Source: Ensifer sp. MPMI2T
Lineage (GTDB): Bacteria; Pseudomonadota; Alphaproteobacteria; Rhizobiales; Rhizobiaceae
Assembly (NCBI RefSeq): GCF_004827385.1
Contig: NZ_SRXN01000052.1
Location: forward strand, 1 to 36,455
Length of the DNA: 36,455 bases
Direction: 5' to 3'
The translations under genes and the position numbers were made by a program. Positions 1 to 8,848 of this stretch are shown piece by piece; positions within the stretch are counted from its first letter, which is position 1; each line of letters begins with the position of its first letter. A model generated the notes under the pieces. That model was not told the DNA's origin, did no database searches, and saw only the letters and a program-made list of their open reading frames with translations.

Positions 1-22
1 AATTAAAACTTCCCCCGCCAGT

Positions 23-179
23 TTCCCCTCCCCGACCCCTCCCCACAAGGGGGAGGGGCTTGCGGGCGGCATCGCTTTCGCCCAACCCAACGTCTCCACG
101 AGTGGAGACGGTTTGGGCTACTAAAGAGGACGCAGCAAAGGAGCCCCCTCCCCTTGTGGGGAGGGGTTGGGGAGGGGAA
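23..179. repeat. Palindromic intergenic repeat (RIME-like)
   Basis: The outer arms at about 23-57 and 146-179 are near-perfect inverted copies built on CCCTCCCCACAAGGGG and its complement, so the whole stretch can fold back on itself. A separate small perfect hairpin lies in the middle, CGTCTCCAC at 91-99 pairing with GTGGAGACG at 102-110. No gene fits here. The type resembles rhizobial intergenic mosaic elements; membership in a named family is inferred from memory of style, not from a comparison. Confidence 0.6.
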
Positions 180-182
180 TTC

Positions 183-1553
183 TTACGCCCTTTCAAACCC
201 GCGCGCGACCTCCCAGTCGGTCACGCGCCGGTCATATTCCTCCTGCTCCCAGCGTGCCGCACGGGTATAGTGGTCGATGACATCGTCGCCGAAGGCCGCG
301 CGCAGCATCTTCGAACCGGTCAGCGCCTCGGTCGCGTCTCTCAGCGTGTGCGGGATCTCGCGTATGTCCTTGCCATGATAGGCATCGCCGACGAACGGCG
401 CTTCGAGTTCCATCTTGCCTTCGATGCCGGATATGCCGGCGGCGATCAAAGCGGCAAAGGCAAGGTATGGGTTGAGGTCGGAACCGCCGACGCGGCATTC
501 GATGCGGATCGCCTTGGTGTCCTCGCCGCAGAGGCGATAGCCGGCGGTGCGATTGTCCTTGCTCCAGATCGCCTTGGTCGGCGCGAAGGTGCCGGCCATG
601 AAGCGCTTGTAGGAGTTGATGTAAGGCGCCAGGAAATAGGTGATCTCGCTTGCGTGGTTAAGCAGGCCCGCCACGTAGTGCCGCATCAGCTCGGACATGC
701 CGTAGCGCGCGCTCTTATCGAAGAAGAGCGGCGTCTCCCCGTCGGTGCTCCAGAGCGATTGGTGGATATGCGAGGAGGAGCCGGCGGCCGAATAGTTCCA
801 CTTGGCGAGGAAGGTGATCGCCTTGCCGCGCTGCCAGGCGATTTCCTTGCAGCCGTTCTTGATGATCGCATGGCGGTCGGCCATGGTCAGCGCATCGGCA
901 TAGCGAACGTTGATTTCCTCCTGGCCGGCCGAGGCCTCGCCCTTGGAATTTTCGACCGGGATGCCGGCACCTTGAAGACCATTGCGGATCGCCCGCATCA
1001 CGTCCTCTTCCTTGGTCGTCTGGAAGATGTGGTAGTCCTCGTTGTAGCCGCTGGCGAGTTGCAGGTCGCGATAGCCGGACTGGCGTGCATCGTCGTAGGA
1101 TTGGTCGAACAGGAAGAATTCCAGCTCGCTCGCCATGAAGGCCTTGAGGCCCATCGCCTCAAGGCGCGCGATCTGCTTCTTGAGGATGGCCCGGGGCGAA
1201 TGTGGCACCTCTTCATGCGTGTGGTGATCGAGCACGTCGCAGAGCACCAGCGCCGTGCCTTCGAGCCACGGAATGCGCCGGAGCGTCGCAAGATCCGGCC
1301 TCATCGTATAGTCGCCGTAACCCTTCTCCCAGCTCGTCGCCTTGTATCCGGAGACCGTCTCCATCTCGAGGTCGGTCGCAAGCAGATAGTTGCAGCTATG
1401 CGTTTCCTTCCATGCGCTTTCGACGAAATATTCCGCATGGAAGCGCTTGCCCATCAGGCGCCCCTGCATGTCCACCTGGCAGGCGAGCACCGTGTCGATG
1501 TGGCCTTCGGCCACATCTTTCTTCAGATCGTCGAAAGTGTACTTGGCGGTCAT
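183..1553 (-). CDS. Glutamine synthetase-family gamma-glutamyl ligase
   Basis: A 456-residue member of the GlnA fold. It would use ATP to join glutamate through its gamma-carboxyl to ammonia or to an amine. Visible family marks are the metal-binding ASELEFFLF (141-149), KGEASAGQEEIN (204-215), the SSSHIHQSL histidines (259-267), a later NRTAGYRL arginine patch, and the RIECRVGGSDLNPY stretch. The length fits the shorter PuuA / gamma-glutamylpolyamine synthetase branch better than housekeeping GlnA, and no adenylylation motif is evident. It is the last gene of a minus-strand unit after a TRAP transporter and an N-formylglutamate amidohydrolase-like gene, so it more likely acts on an imported amine or amino acid than in general nitrogen assimilation. 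The exact substrate cannot be read from the sequence. Confidence 0.88.
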   Translation of the reverse strand: MTAKYTFDDLKKDVAEGHIDTVLACQVDMQGRLMGKRFHAEYFVESAWKETHSCNYLLATDLEMETVSGYKATSWEKGYGDYTMRPDLATLRRIPWLEGTALVLCDVLDHHTHEEVPHSPRAILKKQIARLEAMGLKAFMASELEFFLFDQSYDDARQSGYRDLQLASGYNEDYHIFQTTKEEDVMRAIRNGLQGAGIPVENSKGEASAGQEEINVRYADALTMADRHAIIKNGCKEIAWQRGKAITFLAKWNYSAAGSSSHIHQSLWSTDGETPLFFDKSARYGMSELMRHYVAGLLNHASEITYFLAPYINSYKRFMAGTFAPTKAIWSKDNRTAGYRLCGEDTKAIRIECRVGGSDLNPYLAFAALIAAGISGIEGKMELEAPFVGDAYHGKDIREIPHTLRDATEALTGSKMLRAAFGDDVIDHYTRAARWEQEEYDRRVTDWEVARGFERA

Positions 1554-1654
1554 GGAGAAGTCCTGGTTCCGGCATCGCGCCGGTTTGAGTTAGTCGATCT
1601 GCATCCGGGCCTGGTCCGCCAGCCCCGGATGCGAATTGCGAGGCAAGGCGCCAG

Positions 1655-2704
1655 TTAGCTGTAGCGATAAGGCGGGCCTGCCTTTTCCATCGTCGCGCGG
1701 TATTTCTTGAGGATATCCACGACTTTCGCGGCGCGCGGGCTGGTGGCGGCAATTTCGTCCCAGAATTTAAGCGCCTCCTCCTCGACGGTCTTCCATTCCT
1801 CGTCAGGAATGGTTGTCAACTCGAGCTTCGTTCCTTCGGCGCGCAATTTGGCCTCGCCGCCCCAATACCAATGCTGGCGGTAGTAGTGCGAGGAATCGAT
1901 GCAGAGACGGAAAAGCGTCTGCAGATGTTCGGGTACTTCCTTCCAGCGCGCCGAGTTCGCGAAGAACGAACCGCACCAGGCACCCGAAATATTGTTCGTC
2001 AGGAAGTACTTGGTCACGTCTGCCCAACCGACAGTATAGTCTTCAGTGATACCCGACCAGGCGAGACCGTCGAGTTCGCCCGTCTGCATGGCGACCTGCA
2101 CGTCTTCCCAAGGAAGTGTCACCGGCACGACCCCGAAGCGCGTGAGGAATTTGCCGGCCGTCGGGAACGTGAAGACACGCAGCCCCTTGAGGTCGGCTAG
2201 CGTCTTGATCGGCTTAACCGTGGCAAAGTTGCACGGATCCCACGATCCGGCGGAAAGCCAGGTGACGCCTTCAACCTCGCCGTAGGCTTCGGCCCAGATT
2301 TCGTTGAGACCGTATTGATGGAACAACGTCGGCACGTCGAGGCTGTAGCGCGAGGCGAAGGGAAAGTAGCCGCCGAAGACCTTGATGTCGACTGGCGAGG
2401 CCATCGAGTCGTCGTCGCTCTGCACCGCATCGATAGTGCCCGCCTGCATCGCGCGGAAGAGTTCGCCCGTCGGAACGAGCTGGTCGGCGGTGTAGAGGTC
2501 GATCTGCATTTCGCCGTTGGCCGCCTTGTTGAAGGCATTGATCGCCGGCTTGATCACGTGCTCAGCCAATGCGGGGCCGGCATAGGTCTGCAGGCGCCAG
2601 GTGATCTTACTGGACTGCGCACGCACTGCAGGTGCTGCAAGCGCAGTCGTTCCGGCTGCCGCGGCAAGGCCGGCTTTCCTCAAGAAATCGCGTCTGTTGG
2701 TCAT
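1655..2704 (-). CDS. TRAP transporter substrate-binding protein, DctP family
   Basis: A 349-residue periplasmic binding protein. The N-terminus is a twin-arginine signal (NRRDFLRKAG, then an alanine-rich segment ending near PAVRAQ at about residue 30), so it is probably exported folded. The body carries DctP-family marks: GELFRAMQAGTIDAV, LKGLRVFTFPTAGKFL, VQVAMQTGELDGLAWSG. The WYWGGEAKLRAEG stretch and the general layout resemble the TRAP proteins for carboxylates and amino-acid derivatives. It follows the two membrane subunits after about 110 bases and precedes the GS-like ligase by about 100 bases. It would deliver the ligand for a sodium- or proton-driven secondary uptake system. Ligand unknown; an acylated amino acid is only a guess from the neighbours. 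Confidence 0.9.
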   Translation of the reverse strand: MTNRRDFLRKAGLAAAAGTTALAAPAVRAQSSKITWRLQTYAGPALAEHVIKPAINAFNKAANGEMQIDLYTADQLVPTGELFRAMQAGTIDAVQSDDDSMASPVDIKVFGGYFPFASRYSLDVPTLFHQYGLNEIWAEAYGEVEGVTWLSAGSWDPCNFATVKPIKTLADLKGLRVFTFPTAGKFLTRFGVVPVTLPWEDVQVAMQTGELDGLAWSGITEDYTVGWADVTKYFLTNNISGAWCGSFFANSARWKEVPEHLQTLFRLCIDSSHYYRQHWYWGGEAKLRAEGTKLELTTIPDEEWKTVEEEALKFWDEIAATSPRAAKVVDILKKYRATMEKAGPPYRYS

Positions 2705-2814
2705 CGTCTTGTTTCCCTCTGTCCTTGTTGAAGAAGCATTCCTTATTTTATTCCTCTCAGCGAGAATGCCGCGCGGAGAAGTGTCATTCCGGCCTCAAGA
2801 GGGACCGGATCCTG

Positions 2815-4140
2815 TCACCCTCTCACATAAACGTTCTGCGGAAGCCAAAGCGCGATCTCCGGGAAAGCCGTCACGATCGCCAGTCCCACGATCATCACCG
2901 CGACAAAAGGGAACACCGATTTGTAGATGTCGATCAGCGATATCTCGGGCGGCGCCATGGCCCTCATTAGGAACAGGTTGTATCCAAAGGGCGGGGTCAT
3001 GTAGGCGATCTGGCAAGTGATCGTATAAAGCACGCCGTACCAGATGAGGTCGAAGCCGAGGCTGCCGACAAGCGGGATGTAGAGTGGCGCAACAATCACG
3101 AGCATGGCCGTGTCGTCGAGAAAGGTGCCCATAATCAGATAGGAAATCTGCATCAGGATCAGCACTTCCCAAGGGCCGAGCCCCCATCTTTCGAGGAACA
3201 GATGTTCGATCGCCTTGACGGCGCCGAGGCCGTCGAAGACCGCGCCGAAGCAGAGCGCCGCCAGAATGATCCACATGAACATGCAGGAGATGCCGAGCGT
3301 TTGCTCGATCGTCTTGTCGAAAACGATCCATGTCAGGCGGCCCTTCCACCAGGCTGCAGCGAGCGCCGAAATCGCACCCACGGCCGAGCTTTCGACAAGG
3401 CTGGTAACACCCATGACGAAAAGGCCCATCATCAGGAAGAAGATCATGAAGGGCAGGATACCGGCCCGCAGCAGCTTGAGCTTCTCGGCCAGCGGGATGT
3501 TGCGCTCCTCCCTTGGCAGCGCCGGTCCCAGGTGAGGCTGAATCCTGCAGCGGATGATCACGTAGGCGGAAAACAGCAACGCCAACAGCAAACCTGGGAA
3601 GACGCCCGCAAGCCAAAGCTGGCCGACGGGCTGACGTGCAATCATGCCGTAGAGCACAAGCACCACGCTCGGCGGAACCAGAATACCGAGCGAACTGCCC
3701 GCCTGGATGACGCCGGAAACCATGATCTTGTCGTAGCCCCGGCGCAACAGCTCGGGCAGCGCGATCGTCGCGCCGATCGCCATTCCGGCGACGCTCAGCC
3801 CGTTCATGGCCGAAATGATGACCATCAACCCGATGGTGCCGAGTGCAAGCCCGCCGCGTAAGCCCCCCATCCAGACATGGAACATCTTATAGAGATCCTC
3901 GGCGATGCCGGACTCCGACAGCATGTATCCCATGAAGATGAAGAGCGGCAGCGTCAGGAGCGGATACCACTTCATCAGTTTCATTGAGGCGGCGAAGGCC
4001 ATTTCGAAGCCGCCATGACCCCAGAGGAAGGCGGCAGAGACCACTCCGACGACGCCGATGGCAGCAAAAACGCGCTGGCCAGTGAGCATCGTCATCATCA
4101 TGGACGAGAACATCATGAAGGCGATCAGTTCATAGCTCAT
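2815..4140 (-). CDS. TRAP transporter large permease, DctM family
   Basis: A 441-residue integral membrane protein with many hydrophobic segments, the ion-coupled transport subunit of a TRAP system. Typical family stretches are LTLPLFIFMGYMLSESGIAEDLY, MNGLSVAGMAIGATIALPELLRRGYDK, and IQAGSSLGILVPPSVVLVLYG in the N-terminal half, and LGTFLDD-like / MTPPFGYNLFLMRA segments in the C-terminal half. The start codon at 4140 overlaps the stop of the small permease in an ATGA arrangement, indicating translational coupling. The gene ends 110 bases before the binding-protein gene. Confidence 0.93.
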   Translation of the reverse strand: MSYELIAFMMFSSMMMTMLTGQRVFAAIGVVGVVSAAFLWGHGGFEMAFAASMKLMKWYPLLTLPLFIFMGYMLSESGIAEDLYKMFHVWMGGLRGGLALGTIGLMVIISAMNGLSVAGMAIGATIALPELLRRGYDKIMVSGVIQAGSSLGILVPPSVVLVLYGMIARQPVGQLWLAGVFPGLLLALLFSAYVIIRCRIQPHLGPALPREERNIPLAEKLKLLRAGILPFMIFFLMMGLFVMGVTSLVESSAVGAISALAAAWWKGRLTWIVFDKTIEQTLGISCMFMWIILAALCFGAVFDGLGAVKAIEHLFLERWGLGPWEVLILMQISYLIMGTFLDDTAMLVIVAPLYIPLVGSLGFDLIWYGVLYTITCQIAYMTPPFGYNLFLMRAMAPPEISLIDIYKSVFPFVAVMIVGLAIVTAFPEIALWLPQNVYVRG

Positions 4141-4646
4141 ACGATCGGTCTCCCCATCGCCCGAGCCAAGTCCTTTATGAAGATGGATGTCGCCTGAAGG
4201 AGAGTGAGCGCGACGCCGATCGTCATGACGACCTTGATGGGAGCCATGTAGGGCGCCCAGCTCGAATAGCTCGTCTCTCCGTATTTCAGCGCATAGGCGG
4301 TGCTGGAAACGCCGCCAAAAAGCAGGAAGGCCAAGTAGACGAACAGCATGGTGATGGTCACGGCGTCGACGGCCGCACGCGTTCGCAGCGTCCAGCGGCC
4401 ATAGAGCAAGTCCATGCGGACATGGCTTTCGAGCTGCAGCGAATAGGCCCCGCCCAGGAGATAATAGGCAGCCATGACGAATTGGGCCATTTCAAGGGTC
4501 CAGAGCGACGGCAGGAACCATGCCTTCGACACCGACGAATAGAGCAGGATGCCCATCATTGCGAAGATAAGGTACATGGTCGCTCTGCCGACGTATCGAT
4601 TGAACCCATCGACGACGCGGACATACGTCTTCAGATATTCAGGCAT
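4137..4646 (-). CDS. TRAP transporter small permease, DctQ family
   Basis: Small four-helix membrane subunit (169 residues from the ATG at 4646) that pairs with DctM. Hydrophobic segments are visible around YLIFAMMGILLYSSV, MAAYYLLGGAYSL, ITMLFVYLAFLLFGGV and VVMTIGVALTLLQA; the ESHVRMDLLYGRW stretch between helices 2 and 3 is typical of the family. The open frame extends 23 codons further to a TTG at 4715, but the extra residues are basic and unlike a DctQ N-terminus, so the internal ATG is preferred. The stop overlaps the dctM start. It lies about 130 bases after the N-formylglutamate amidohydrolase gene. Confidence 0.85.
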   Translation of the reverse strand: MPEYLKTYVRVVDGFNRYVGRATMYLIFAMMGILLYSSVSKAWFLPSLWTLEMAQFVMAAYYLLGGAYSLQLESHVRMDLLYGRWTLRTRAAVDAVTITMLFVYLAFLLFGGVSSTAYALKYGETSYSSWAPYMAPIKVVMTIGVALTLLQATSIFIKDLARAMGRPIV

Positions 4647-4778
4647 GGTGGCGCCCCTGCCGAGGGTTCGGGTTATCCGGCCGAGGAAACGCGCCTCCCC
4701 TTGCTGCCGATCCAACCATTGGCTGTCTTGCTCCTGTTCATGATCACCACCGCGGCTTTGCCGCTCCCCAGGGTCTTT

Positions 4779-5564
4779 TTATCGTGCCGGAAGGGCGGCC
4801 GCGCTCTTTGCGAGCAACCCCTCCAGATAATCAGCCATGACCCTCTGGCTGATCTCGTCGCGAATGAGATCGTTTCTGATCTCGATCATCACGTTCGGCA
4901 GTCCGTTTCGCACGCCGTATTCTACCAGACTGTGCGTGACACCGTCCGCCGGCCCATAGGGCTCATTGCGGCGGATGTCATAGGCGACCTCGTCCGTCGC
5001 GATCCTAAGCATTCGATCGGCAAGCCGGCTGTCGGCATCGTGCAGGATGCCGATTTCGACGGCGCGCGGCTCGCCGAAATAGATGGGCGTGAAACTGTGC
5101 ATGGTGACAAGGATGAGGCGCCGCCCGGCGGCCTTGCGCTCGGACACGAACCGCACCACGGCATCGCGAAACGGCAAATAGATCTCCTGCACCCTCGCCT
5201 GCCGTTCCGCGGCCGACATCGCCCTGTTGCCCGGCACGTCGTAGATTTCGCTGACGGCCGGCATCGCCGCATCGGACTCGGGCGGCCGGTTGCAGTCATA
5301 GGCAAGGCGAGAAAAGCGTTGATGGATGAGCGTGCCATCGAGCCCCTCGGCAAGATGCCTGGCGACCGCCAGCGCGCCTGGGTCCCAGGCGATGTGGCTC
5401 TCCAGTGCTTCTTTTGAAAGGCCGAGCGTCCCCAAGCGCTCTGGCAGAAGGCGCGACGCGTGCTCGCAGACGAAGAGGAAGTCTCCCTTCCCGTCCGCAT
5501 TGTCGATGGCGACCGGATCGCCCTCTGTCTGCGTCAAAAGTCCCGTCAAAACCGGCGCCCCCAA
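4779..5564 (-). CDS. N-formylglutamate amidohydrolase family protein
   Basis: A 261-residue member of the N-formylglutamate amidohydrolase (HutG/FGase) family, zinc-type amidases that release formate from N-formyl amino acids. Conserved points are CEHAS (33-37), AYDCNRP (88-94), MHSFTP (155-160) and EIRND (228-232). The start is a TTG at 5564 preceded by GAGG at suitable spacing; no better ATG exists in the N-terminal part. It heads the minus-strand unit with the TRAP transporter and the GS-like ligase, and is divergent from the RpiR regulator. The family is broad and many members sit outside histidine pathways. With no hutI or hutF nearby, the true substrate is open, though an N-acylated or N-formylated amino acid imported by the TRAP system is a reasonable inference. 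Confidence 0.82.
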   Translation of the reverse strand: MGAPVLTGLLTQTEGDPVAIDNADGKGDFLFVCEHASRLLPERLGTLGLSKEALESHIAWDPGALAVARHLAEGLDGTLIHQRFSRLAYDCNRPPESDAAMPAVSEIYDVPGNRAMSAAERQARVQEIYLPFRDAVVRFVSERKAAGRRLILVTMHSFTPIYFGEPRAVEIGILHDADSRLADRMLRIATDEVAYDIRRNEPYGPADGVTHSLVEYGVRNGLPNVMIEIRNDLIRDEISQRVMADYLEGLLAKSAAALPAR

Positions 5565-5587
5565 ATTGCCTCGTCAGACGATCGTAA

Positions 5588-5603
5588 TGAAGAGAATTCT
5601 TCA
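5588..5603. promoter_or_regulatory. Candidate RpiR operator (16-bp near-palindrome)
   Basis: TGAAGA-N4-TCTTCA lies between the divergent starts of the amidohydrolase/TRAP unit and the RpiR regulator. A third half-site, TCTTCA, occurs at 5640-5645. Position and symmetry suit a dimeric regulator; binding by the adjacent RpiR protein is inference. Confidence 0.4.
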
Positions 5604-5675
5604 CGAATCAGGGAGTGTCAACGGAAATCTGAAACGATCTCTTCAAAAAGCAGATTGACTCCGATTGTGACAGCG

Positions 5676-6602
5676 ATGTTTAATTCGTTACAAGCTGGCG
5701 CAGACCAGTTCAGGGGCACGACATTGACAAGCAGAGCGGCATCCATGACGGTGTCGGATGTGATCAACGCACATTTCCCGGCGCTGACGCGCGCCGAGAA
5801 GCGATTGGCGGAAACACTTCTCGACAACTATCCCGTCTCCGGGCTCGGTTCGATCACCACGGTCGCCGAGAACGCGGGCGTTTCGACGCCGACCGTGGCG
5901 CGCATGGTCCAGAAGCTGGGCTTCCGCGGATTTCCGGACTTTCAGGCAAGGCTCCACCAGGAGCTCGAAGCCACGATCTCCAATCCGATCGCCAAGCACG
6001 ATCGCTGGGCGGCGAGCGCTCCCGGCACGCACACACTCAACCGGTTCGCCGACGCGGTCATGGGAAATATGCGCCAGACGCTGTCCCAGATAGAACCGCC
6101 CGAATTCGATGAAGCCGCCAACCTCATCGCCGATCGCAAGCGCAATATCTATCTTGCCGGAGGGCGCATCACCCGCTCGATGGCGGACTACTTCTTCACC
6201 CATCTCCAGGTCATCCGCACCGGCGTCACGCAGATCGCCGCCAACCCGAGCTCCTGGCCGCACTACGTCCTGGACATGAAGCAGGGCGACGTTCTGATCC
6301 TGTTCGATATACGCCGATACGAACAGGAGATGGAAACGCTTGCCCGCTTCGCCCGCGATCGGGGCGTCGAAATTGTTCTCTTCACCGACCAGTGGGGTTC
6401 GCCGGTCGCCAAATCCTCATCCAAGGTCTTCCGCGTGCAGATCGAAGCGCCCTCGGCCTGGGACAGTTCGGTCATGCTGCTCTTTCTCGTCGAGGCGCTG
6501 ATCGAAGCCGTGCAGAACATGAACTGGGACGACACACGGGACCGGATGAAGATGCTTGAAGGCCTGTTCGATTCGACGCGCATCTTTCGCAGGCCGGTCT
6601 AG
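5676..6602 (+). CDS. MurR/RpiR family transcriptional regulator
   Basis: Two-domain regulator: an N-terminal RpiR helix-turn-helix (LTRAEKRLAETLLDNYP ... ITTVAENAGVSTPTVARMVQKLGF) followed by a SIS sugar/ligand-binding domain (NIYLAGGRITRSMADYF, GDVLILFDIRRYEQEM, GVEIVLFTDQWGSPVA). From the ATG at 5676 it is 308 residues; an internal ATG at 5745 gives 285 residues starting MTVSDVIN, equally plausible since neither start has a strong ribosome site. The longer open frame upstream runs into the divergent gene and is unlikely. It stands between the divergent TRAP/amidohydrolase unit and the downstream ABC importer and could control either. The SIS domain usually binds phosphosugars, but in non-sugar clusters the ligand is often different. 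Confidence 0.85.
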   Translation: MFNSLQAGADQFRGTTLTSRAASMTVSDVINAHFPALTRAEKRLAETLLDNYPVSGLGSITTVAENAGVSTPTVARMVQKLGFRGFPDFQARLHQELEATISNPIAKHDRWAASAPGTHTLNRFADAVMGNMRQTLSQIEPPEFDEAANLIADRKRNIYLAGGRITRSMADYFFTHLQVIRTGVTQIAANPSSWPHYVLDMKQGDVLILFDIRRYEQEMETLARFARDRGVEIVLFTDQWGSPVAKSSSKVFRVQIEAPSAWDSSVMLLFLVEALIEAVQNMNWDDTRDRMKMLEGLFDSTRIFRRPV

Positions 6603-6792
6603 GGAGGAACCGGCTGTTTATGGACCAAGCTTCACAAGATACCAGCGGCTGCTGTGCAAACCGGGGCGACCGCCGTCCAGCGGCCGACACGTATGGCGCG
6701 AACGGGACAGAGCCTGTCACACAGGTTTCATCGCCTCTCATTAACAGCATCGCCGAAATTACAACGAACGAAAGCACATAAGGAGAACGTCA

Positions 6793-7896
6793 GTGATTTC
6801 AAAGACTCAACGCCTGCTCTCGCTTTCCACCGCCATGCTGCTCGCAACGTCGGCCATCGCCGTCGCCGAGCCGAGCGAGGAGCTTATCGCCGCCGCCAAG
6901 AAGGAAGGCACGCTGACCACGATCGCGCTTCCGCACACCTGGTGCGGTTACGGCGACGTCATTGCCGGCTTCAAGGCCAAGTACGGCATCGAAGTCAACG
7001 AACTGAACCCGGACGCCGGTTCGGGTGACGAAATCGAAGCCATCAAGGCCAACAAGGGCAACACCGGCCCGCAGGCACCCGACGTGATCGACGTCGGTCT
7101 CTCCTTCGGTCCGTCGGCGAAGGCCGAAGGCCTGATCCAGCCCTACAAGGTCTCGACCTGGGACACGATCCCGGACAGCGCCAAAGACGCCGACGGTTAC
7201 TGGTATGGCGACTATTACGGCGTTCTGTCGTTCGTGGTGAACACAGACATCGTCAAGGACGTGCCGAAGGACTGGGCCGACCTCAAGAAGTCGGACTATG
7301 CGAACGCGGTCGCGCTCGCCGGCGACCCGCGCGCGTCCAACCAGGCCGTGCAGGCCGTCTATGCAGCCGGGCTCGCTGCCGGCGAAAAGGATGCTGCCAA
7401 GGCCGGCGAAGCTGGTCTCGCCTTCTTCGCCGAGGTCAACAAAGCCGGCAACTTCGTTCCGGTCATCGGCAAGTCCGCCTCGCTGGCGCAAGGCTCGACC
7501 CCGATCATCATCGCCTGGGACTATAACGGTCTCTCCTGGCGCGACAGCCTGAACGGCAACCCGCCGGTCGAAGTCGTGGTTCCGGCTTCGGGCGTCGTCG
7601 CCGGCGTCTACGTCCAGGCAATCTCGGCCTTCGCTCCGCATCCGAACGCTGCCAAGCTTTGGATGGAATACCTGTATTCGGACGAGGGCCAGCTCGGCTG
7701 GCTGAAGGGCTATTGCCACCCGATCCGCTTCAACGATCTCGCCAAGAACGGCAAAATCCCGCAGGAAATGCTCGACAAGCTGCCGCCGGCAGCAGCCTAT
7801 GAGAAGGCTGTCTTCCCGACTCTTGAAGAGCAGGAAGCCGGAAAGACGGCAATCACGACCAAGTGGGATAGCGTCGTCGGCGCCAACGTACAGTAA
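6793..7896 (+). CDS. ABC transporter extracellular solute-binding protein
   Basis: A 367-residue periplasmic protein of the ferric-iron/polyamine/phosphonate-type binding-protein group. A Sec signal peptide ends near AIAVAEPS (about residue 26). The start is GTG at 6793 with AGGAG at 6781-6785. Marks of the family are the early KEGTLTTIALPHTWCGYGDVIAGFKAKYGI region, a hinge with YYGVLSFVVNTDIVKDVPKDWADL, and NAAKLWMEYLYSDEGQLGWLKGY near the C-terminus. No tyrosine pair clearly marking a ferric site was identified, so iron is not assured. It is the first gene of a four-gene importer operon, separated from the permease by a strong hairpin. Substrate undetermined. Confidence 0.88.
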   Translation: MISKTQRLLSLSTAMLLATSAIAVAEPSEELIAAAKKEGTLTTIALPHTWCGYGDVIAGFKAKYGIEVNELNPDAGSGDEIEAIKANKGNTGPQAPDVIDVGLSFGPSAKAEGLIQPYKVSTWDTIPDSAKDADGYWYGDYYGVLSFVVNTDIVKDVPKDWADLKKSDYANAVALAGDPRASNQAVQAVYAAGLAAGEKDAAKAGEAGLAFFAEVNKAGNFVPVIGKSASLAQGSTPIIIAWDYNGLSWRDSLNGNPPVEVVVPASGVVAGVYVQAISAFAPHPNAAKLWMEYLYSDEGQLGWLKGYCHPIRFNDLAKNGKIPQEMLDKLPPAAAYEKAVFPTLEEQEAGKTAITTKWDSVVGANVQ

Positions 7897-7907
7897 TCGC
7901 AAGATCG

Positions 7908-7937
7908 GCCTCCCCTCCGCACGCGCGGCGGGGAGGC
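7908..7937 (+). promoter_or_regulatory. Intra-operon hairpin after binding-protein gene
   Basis: GCCTCCCC at 7908-7915 pairs with GGGGAGGC at 7930-7937, and the inner CCGC/GCGG extends the stem. There is no T run. It lies 11 bases after the binding-protein stop and about 30 before the first permease start, the usual place for a stem that stabilises the binding-protein message or attenuates read-through. Confidence 0.6.
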
Positions 7938-7966
7938 TTCCTTTGAAGCCGGGACGGCCGAACGCA

Positions 7967-8848
7967 ATGACCACGACAACAGCCGCAGCACCCCTGATCA
8001 GCAAACGGGCGATTATCGATTGGCTCGGCATCGCGCCGTTCATGATTTTCGCGCTGATGTTCCTGATCGTCCCGACGCTCTATCTCGTGACCGGCGCCTT
8101 TCTGACGCCCGAGGGCGAGCTCACTTTCAAGAACATCGCCGATCTCTTCACGCCTTCGATTCTCTCTGCCTATTGGATCTCGATCCGGGTCTCGGTCGCC
8201 TCGTCGCTCGGCGGCGCGCTGATCGGTTTCTTCCTCGCCTGGGCGATCGTGCTCGGCGGCGTGCCGACCTGGGTCCGCTCCGGCCTCCTCACCTTCTCCG
8301 GCGTCGCTTCGAATTTCGCCGGCGTGCCGCTCGCCTTCGCGTTTCTCGCAACCCTTGGCCGCACCGGCCTCGTGACGGTTTTCCTGCGCGACTGGTTCGG
8401 TTTCAATCTCTATTCGACCGGCTTCAACCTGCTGAGCTTCTTCGGCCTCACCATCACCTACATGTATTTCCAGATCCCGCTGATGGTGCTGATCCTGACC
8501 CCGGCGCTCGACGGCATGAAGAAGGAATGGCGCGAGGCATCCGAGATCCTCGGCGCCTCGACCTGGCAATACTGGCGCATGGTGGCGCTGCCGATCCTCT
8601 GGCCGAGCCTGCTCGGCACGACACTCCTGCTTTTCGCCAACGCTTTTGGCGCAATCGCCACGGCCTACGCGCTTACCGGCAGTTCGCTCAACATAGTGCC
8701 GATCCTGCTCTATGCGCAGATCCGCGGCGACGTGCTGCACAACCCGAACCTCGGTTATGCACTAGCGCTCGGCATGATCGTCATCACCGGCATTTCCAAC
8801 ATTCTTTATATCTGGCTGCGGATGCGCGCCGAACGGTGGCAGAAATGA
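7967..8848 (+). CDS. ABC transporter permease (first subunit)
   Basis: A 293-residue inner-membrane permease. Start taken at the ATG at 7967; the open frame upstream of it runs through the hairpin and is not a plausible N-terminus. Hydrophobic segments begin at LGIAPFMIFALMFLIVPTLYL. The cytoplasmic EAA-type loop that contacts the ATPase is visible as EWREASEILGASTWQYWRMVALPILWPSL. The PotB/FbpB-like arrangement matches an importer of the binding-protein type encoded upstream. Its TGA overlaps the next permease start (ATGA), showing tight coupling. Confidence 0.9.
   Translation: MTTTTAAAPLISKRAIIDWLGIAPFMIFALMFLIVPTLYLVTGAFLTPEGELTFKNIADLFTPSILSAYWISIRVSVASSLGGALIGFFLAWAIVLGGVPTWVRSGLLTFSGVASNFAGVPLAFAFLATLGRTGLVTVFLRDWFGFNLYSTGFNLLSFFGLTITYMYFQIPLMVLILTPALDGMKKEWREASEILGASTWQYWRMVALPILWPSLLGTTLLLFANAFGAIATAYALTGSSLNIVPILLYAQIRGDVLHNPNLGYALALGMIVITGISNILYIWLRMRAERWQK

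Noticed and set aside
60..1658. 532-codon open frame on the plus strand
   Set aside because: It lies antisense to the well-conserved glutamine synthetase-like gene and has no family features; the GC-rich third positions make such mirror frames common here.
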